The position numbers and the translations under genes were made by a program. From NCBI RefSeq assembly GCF_002920635.1, contig NZ_PQSR01000028.1, positions 1 to 64,000 of the forward strand: a stretch of 64,000 nt of DNA, read 5' to 3'. Positions 60,364 to 64,000 of this stretch are shown one piece after another. Positions within the stretch are counted from its first letter, which is position 1. Every line of letters starts with the position of its first letter. The notes beneath the pieces were generated by a model, which saw nothing but the letters and a program-made list of their open reading frames with translations, had not been told where the DNA came from and ran no database searches. This DNA comes from Streptomyces sp. Ru72 (GTDB lineage: Bacteria; Actinomycetota; Actinomycetes; Streptomycetales; Streptomycetaceae).

Positions 60364-61268
60364 CGACGAGCTGGCTGGTGACCGGGGCGCGCGGGCTCCT
60401 GGGCCAGGACATGCTGGCCGAGCTCGCCGCGGATCCGGACGCCATCGTGACGGGACTGAGCCGTGACCAGCTCGACATCACCGACCCGACAGCCGCGTTC
60501 CGTGCTGTCACCGGTCACGATGTCATCGTCAACTGCGCCGCCTGGACGGACGTCGACGGCGCCGAGCGTTCCGAGGCGGCGGCCACAGCCGTGAACGGCA
60601 CAGGCGTGCGTCACCTTGCGCATGCGTGCGCGGAGAGCGGCGCTGTCCTGCTGCACATCTCCACCGACTACGTGTTCCCCGGTGACGCCCGCCGACCGTA
60701 TGCCGAAGACGCCTCGACGGGGCCCGTCAACGCGTACGGGAGAAGCAAACTGGCGGGGGAGCGGGCAGTTGTCGAGCTCCTGCCGTGCACTGGATACATC
60801 GTCCGCACCGCCTGGCTCTACGGAGCACACGGCCCCAACTTCGTCGCCACCATGCTCGAACTCGCCGCCCGACGAGAGACGATCGACGTGGTGGCGGACC
60901 AGCACGGCCAGCCCACCTGGTCCCGCGCGCTCGCCCGGCAACTGGCAGCCCTCGGCCGTGCCGCGCTGACCGGGCGAGCGCCGGCAGGCATCTACCACGG
61001 CACGTCCGCCGGACACACCACATGGTGCGGCCTGGCACGTGAGATCTTCCGCCTCAGTGGCCTCGATTCCGAGCGTATCCGCCCGGTGCGCTCGGACAAG
61101 TTCCCGCGTCCGGCCCCCCGCCCGGCGTTCGGGGTCCTCGGTCACGGCACCTGGGTCCGTGCTGGGCTTGCTCCTCTCCCGACATGGGACGACCAACTGA
61201 CGGCGGCCCTGAAGACGCCTCCCTTCGCCGATCTGGCCGCCACGGCGCGAAGGACGGAGAGCGACTGA
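60360..61268 (+). CDS. rmlD: dTDP-4-dehydrorhamnose reductase
   Basis: A 302-residue SDR reductase, the last step of dTDP-L-rhamnose synthesis. TGARGLLGQDM is the NADPH loop; the active site is STDYVFPGD and the YGRSKLAGE Tyr/Lys pair. The GTG start overlaps the rmlB stop by 4 bp (GTGA), so it is translationally coupled. A 15-bp stem terminator follows. Confidence 0.95.
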   Translation: MTTSWLVTGARGLLGQDMLAELAADPDAIVTGLSRDQLDITDPTAAFRAVTGHDVIVNCAAWTDVDGAERSEAAATAVNGTGVRHLAHACAESGAVLLHISTDYVFPGDARRPYAEDASTGPVNAYGRSKLAGERAVVELLPCTGYIVRTAWLYGAHGPNFVATMLELAARRETIDVVADQHGQPTWSRALARQLAALGRAALTGRAPAGIYHGTSAGHTTWCGLAREIFRLSGLDSERIRPVRSDKFPRPAPRPAFGVLGHGTWVRAGLAPLPTWDDQLTAALKTPPFADLAATARRTESD

Positions 61269-61270
61269 AC

Positions 61271-61318
61271 ACAGGAGGCGCCTCGTAGAGCCTGACAGCT
61301 CTGCGAGGCGCCTCCTGT
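61271..61318. terminator. Terminator at the end of the rml operon
   Basis: ACAGGAGGCGCCTCG pairs perfectly with CGAGGCGCCTCCTGT, and the loop adds AGAGC/GCTCT. It is between the convergent rmlD and glycosyltransferase genes and may work in both directions. Confidence 0.92.
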
Positions 61319-61330
61319 CTCTTCACGTTC

Positions 61331-62605
61331 CTAGACCAGCAGCAGTCCGCCGCACCGGTCGGCACCCTCTTTCATCGCGATGAGGTTGGCGACCACGTAG
61401 GAGATGTCGTTCTCAGCGTGCCACTCGGTCGGGAAGTAGGTGACCAGCCGCGACTTCTGGAACTTGGCCTCGATCTCGGGCACGAAGGCCCGGTACTGGT
61501 TGTCCGTGTAGTACCAGAACGAATTCTCGTTGTAGTAGGCGACATACGTCGGGTTCTGGTAGGCGCCGCGGCCGTCGGAGCTGGGCGTCATGGTGAGGAG
61601 CATGCCGCCGGGTGCCAGCAGCCGGTACAGCTCGTTGATCAGCGGCACCTTCGCGGGAACGCGCTCCAGGAACTCCACCGCCCGCATCAGGCCCACGGAG
61701 TTGTCGGGCAGGTCCAGCTTCCCGGGCAGGCTCGCGACGATGTCGATGCCTTCTCCCGGATGCTGGTCCACACCCACGTACCCGGGCGGCTTGCGGTGGC
61801 CCGGGCCGAGGTTCAACGCCAGCAGTCCCCGCCGAAGGGTCCAGGCGAGGGCGTTGGCCTCGATGTACTTGTCGTACAGGGCCACCGTCTCTCGCTGGAT
61901 GAATGCGTTGATGTCCGGGTCTCGCTGCGTGCACCCCGGGTGCACCCGCTGCAGGTAAAGACAGCGAGGGATGTGGTGGAAGTCGCCGACGTGGAACAGA
62001 CGGCACATCAGGTCCTGGTCGTCGAGGACGGTGCGAGTGGCGTCGTAGCCGCCGGCCTTCTCGTAGCTCTCCTTGCGGAACGCCCGTACGTGGTTGGGGG
62101 CGTACCAGATGTAGGAGACGTTGTGCGGCGTCGGAGCCATGGACCTGACCTGAAGCAGGTTGCGGCCGTCGACGCGTACCTCCTCGTACTGCCAGCCGTG
62201 CGCCTCGTTGAAACGGGTGTCGTCCCGCCCTCCGTCCTCCGTGATCTGCGCCGTGTTGCTGTAGACGAGCACGGCATCGGGATGCTCGTCGAAGGCCTTA
62301 CCGAGCTCCGCCAGGCACGCTTTCGCCAGAAGATCGTCGTGGTCCAGTTCCACGAGGATCTCGCCGCGCGCCAGTTCGCAGGCTCTGCGCTTCGCTGCTC
62401 CGACACCGTGGATGTCGTCCGCGATCTCCACGCGGACCCGCTCGTCGGGGCGCTCCGGACGCCAACGGGCACCGTTGTTGAGCAGGACGATCCACTCCCA
62501 GTCGGGACAGGTCTGCGCCTGCAGGGCCGCCAGGCACTCGTCGAGGAAACGAGGCATGTGGCTGGGCGTGAAGACGGAGAACCTGGGGGTCGAGGTCGAC
62601 GTCAT
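61331..62605 (-). CDS. GT2 glycosyltransferase fused to a SAM methyltransferase-like domain
   Basis: A 424-residue fusion. The N-terminal part (about residues 8-250) is a GT2 domain with FTPSHMPRFLDECLAALQAQ, EWIVLLNNG and the metal motif ELDHDDLLA. The C-terminal part (about 265-415) is a class I methyltransferase-like domain with LNLGPGHRKPPGYVGVDQHP, the block DNSVGLMRAVEFLERVP and LLAPGGMLLTMTPS. Motif I lacks the usual GxGxG, so it may be degenerate. It would add a sugar and perhaps methylate it. It is coupled to the TPR gene upstream by a 4-bp overlap. Confidence 0.82.
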   Translation of the reverse strand: MTSTSTPRFSVFTPSHMPRFLDECLAALQAQTCPDWEWIVLLNNGARWRPERPDERVRVEIADDIHGVGAAKRRACELARGEILVELDHDDLLAKACLAELGKAFDEHPDAVLVYSNTAQITEDGGRDDTRFNEAHGWQYEEVRVDGRNLLQVRSMAPTPHNVSYIWYAPNHVRAFRKESYEKAGGYDATRTVLDDQDLMCRLFHVGDFHHIPRCLYLQRVHPGCTQRDPDINAFIQRETVALYDKYIEANALAWTLRRGLLALNLGPGHRKPPGYVGVDQHPGEGIDIVASLPGKLDLPDNSVGLMRAVEFLERVPAKVPLINELYRLLAPGGMLLTMTPSSDGRGAYQNPTYVAYYNENSFWYYTDNQYRAFVPEIEAKFQKSRLVTYFPTEWHAENDISYVVANLIAMKEGADRCGGLLLV

Positions 62606-63228
62606 CTGCTGCTCCCTGCGTGGCTCGATGTCGGTGAGGGGCTTACGGCATTCCGGAACCGCTCCGGTACCTGAGAAAGGAGCGCGGGATCGGCTGCGAC
62701 AGCGCGACGGAACGCATCCTTGGCCTCGTCGTTGCGATTCTTCTCAGCAAGGAGGAGCCCGAGCTGCATGTGGAGCGAGGCAGCCTTCGGCGCGGTGGCA
62801 GCGGCACGTTGCAGAAGTCGCATGGACCGGTCGGGGTCGCTCGACTTCAGCATCATGGCCTCACTGAAGAGGGCCGACATGAAGGATGGATCGATCTTCA
62901 GAGCCTTGTCGTAAGCCGCACGCGCATAGGATGTGTTGCCGTTCGCTTGCGCGATGATGCCCAATTGGTACCAGGCGAACTTGTTGGCGGGGTCCAGTTC
63001 CAGCACATGCCGGTAGGTGCGGGTAGCACCCTGGAAATCCCGGTGCTGCTGTTGCACAAGGGCATCCTGCAAAAGTCGGTTCGCCTCCTGGACCCGGGAC
63101 GCTGACGCGGCCTTGGATTCCGTGGGCGTGGCGGACTCGGGTCGAATGACCCATAGGGTCGCACCGGTGGCAACCACGGCCGCCGCGGCGAAGCCGGCGA
63201 GCCCTGTCCACAATGTCCTACGTTTCAC
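62602..63228 (-). CDS. Membrane-anchored TPR protein
   Basis: A 208-residue protein with one N-terminal membrane helix (about residues 6-28) and three or four TPR repeats in the exterior or cytoplasmic part (for example FQGATRTYRHVLELDPANKF and ARAAYDKALKIDPSFMSALF). It probably holds together partner proteins. The start is GTG at 63228 with a weak ribosome site. Its stop overlaps the start of the fusion glycosyltransferase gene, so the two are likely to work together. Confidence 0.82.
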   Translation of the reverse strand: MKRRTLWTGLAGFAAAAVVATGATLWVIRPESATPTESKAASASRVQEANRLLQDALVQQQHRDFQGATRTYRHVLELDPANKFAWYQLGIIAQANGNTSYARAAYDKALKIDPSFMSALFSEAMMLKSSDPDRSMRLLQRAAATAPKAASLHMQLGLLLAEKNRNDEAKDAFRRAVAADPALLSQVPERFRNAVSPSPTSSHAGSSR

Positions 63229-63636
63229 TGGGTCACATCTCGTGGAATGGTGGGGTCGGATGGATGTGGCTGATCTTTGCGTGGTCCGCACAGAACGGGC
63301 CGCGGCGGGTGCCGACGCTACCGGAGTCGGAACCATGGTCTTTTCCGGCGACGTTACGAGGCTCCAAGAAGAAGTCGCCATTCGGCAGGCGATTTTGGGC
63401 TCCATATCACCCAAATGCAGTCGGTCCAGCACCGGTTGGATAAAACCGATGCCCTCCGTTGTGAACCTTGCGGTAGCGATTGGGTTTGCTGCTCGTCAAA
63501 TCGTCCGCTGATAAGCCGACTCGGCGGCCGTTCAGGCGCTCGTAGTTGTTGCGCGGTCCTGCCTCTTTGTATCGCCATAAGCGACTGGATACCTTGACGT
63601 ACCGGTCAGTTGGAACCCTGAGTGGGGTGGTCCCCT
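63229..63636. other. 408-bp divergent intergenic region
   Basis: This gap separates the leftward TPR gene from the rightward glycosyltransferase and must hold both promoters. It is lower in GC than the neighbouring genes. No coding frame with the local bias and no RNA gene were recognised. Confidence 0.5.
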
Positions 63637-64000
63637 GTGAAGCAAACGATCTGTCTGAACATGATCGTCAAGGATGAGGCCCCGGTGATCCGGCGTTGTC
63701 TCGAATCTGTGCGCTCCTTGATCGACACGTGGGTCATCGTGGATACGGGCTCCAGTGATGGCACCCAGGACGTCATTCGCGAGGTGTACAGCGATGTGCC
63801 TGGTGTGTTGTACGAGCGGTCGTGGAAGGGGTTTGACGGGAGTCGCACGGAGGCGATCGAACTGGCCCGTTCCAGCGGGGACTACCTGCTCTTCATGGAT
63901 GCCGATGATGTGATGGAGGTGGAGCCCGGCTTTCGCATGCCGGAGCTGACCCATGACGGGTACAGCATCGCCGTGCACCATGGGCCGGTCATCCACTGGC
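63637..64000 (+). CDS. Family 2 glycosyltransferase, N-terminal part (cut by window end)
   Basis: The first 121 residues of a GT2 enzyme are present: GTG start, then MKQTICLNMIVKDEAPVI, VIVDTGSSDGTQDVI and LLFMDADDVMEV (the metal-binding DADD). GGGGTGG lies upstream of the GTG. The gene continues past the window end. The TGSSDGT and DADD blocks fit the group of GT2 enzymes with TPR or tetratricopeptide-like partners, which suits the TPR gene next to it. What follows after residue 121 is not known. Confidence 0.85.
   Translation, partial: MKQTICLNMIVKDEAPVIRRCLESVRSLIDTWVIVDTGSSDGTQDVIREVYSDVPGVLYERSWKGFDGSRTEAIELARSSGDYLLFMDADDVMEVEPGFRMPELTHDGYSIAVHHGPVIHW

Overview
The window is a piece of a high-GC actinobacterial chromosome, almost certainly Streptomyces. 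The third-codon G+C bias is strong, GTG/TTG starts are common, and the genes include mycothiol amidase (mca), GTP-dependent PEP carboxykinase, a small MmpB-type morphogenic membrane protein, a sortase substrate with an LAxTG signal and a GAF-GGDEF protein. From memory the order pccB/accE - birA - adenylate cyclase - enoyl-CoA hydratase - GGDEF protein - hutH - ... - metB - threonine ammonia-lyase - greA - mca - pckG follows the S. coelicolor core around SCO4921-SCO4979, so most of 1-53.4 kb is conserved core with small strain-variable insertions. No rRNA, tRNA, CRISPR array, prophage or intact insertion sequence was seen.

Layout. 0.3-4.8 kb: an acyl-CoA carboxylase locus (pccB, accE, mmpB, maf on minus; birA divergent). 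5-10.9 kb: adenylate cyclase, a small membrane protein, enoyl-CoA hydratase, GAF-GGDEF protein and hutH, followed by a decayed fragment of an arabinofuranosidase gene (11.0-11.3 kb). 11.4-19.6 kb: a sortase substrate, an L,D-transpeptidase lipoprotein, a FtsX-type ABC exporter and a large secreted subtilase. 19.7-26.9 kb: an HTH regulator divergent from a zinc alcohol dehydrogenase around a perfect 18-bp palindrome, a VOC protein, a glutamine-rich protein, a subtilase-fold protein that has lost its whole catalytic triad, a two-gene membrane unit with a previously overlooked 59-residue partner, and a secreted AOC-barrel-like protein. 27-39.4 kb: metB, a sigma-like factor with a small membrane protein, MarR, threonine ammonia-lyase, a DrrAB-type exporter with a palindrome-bearing promoter, greA, mca and a YyaL-type thioredoxin-domain protein.

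39.6-46.1 kb is a tightly coupled four-gene operon (processive GT2, GT39-like transferase, DPM-synthase/GtrA fusion, secreted copper-radical oxidase). It looks like a second, differently composed relative of the Streptomyces cslA-glxA glycan system. 46.4-53.4 kb carries a GT87-like membrane protein, Mut7-C protein, TetR, a secreted unknown, hemolysin III and pckG.

53.5-64 kb is accessory surface-glycan DNA: a DUF2079 membrane protein, the complete dTDP-L-rhamnose pathway (rmlA, C, B, D) with a secreted collagen-like protein and a glycosyltransferase-like gene placed inside it, a GT2-methyltransferase fusion coupled to a TPR protein, and a glycosyltransferase cut off by the window end. A collagen-like protein embedded in rhamnose genes recalls the rhamnosylated BclA glycoprotein of Bacillus exosporium; this is the most interesting hypothesis here, but it is inference only.

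Strong hairpin terminators (stems of 11 to 26 bp) separate many of the units and are listed. All assignments come from reading the sequence and from memory of the families; no search was run.
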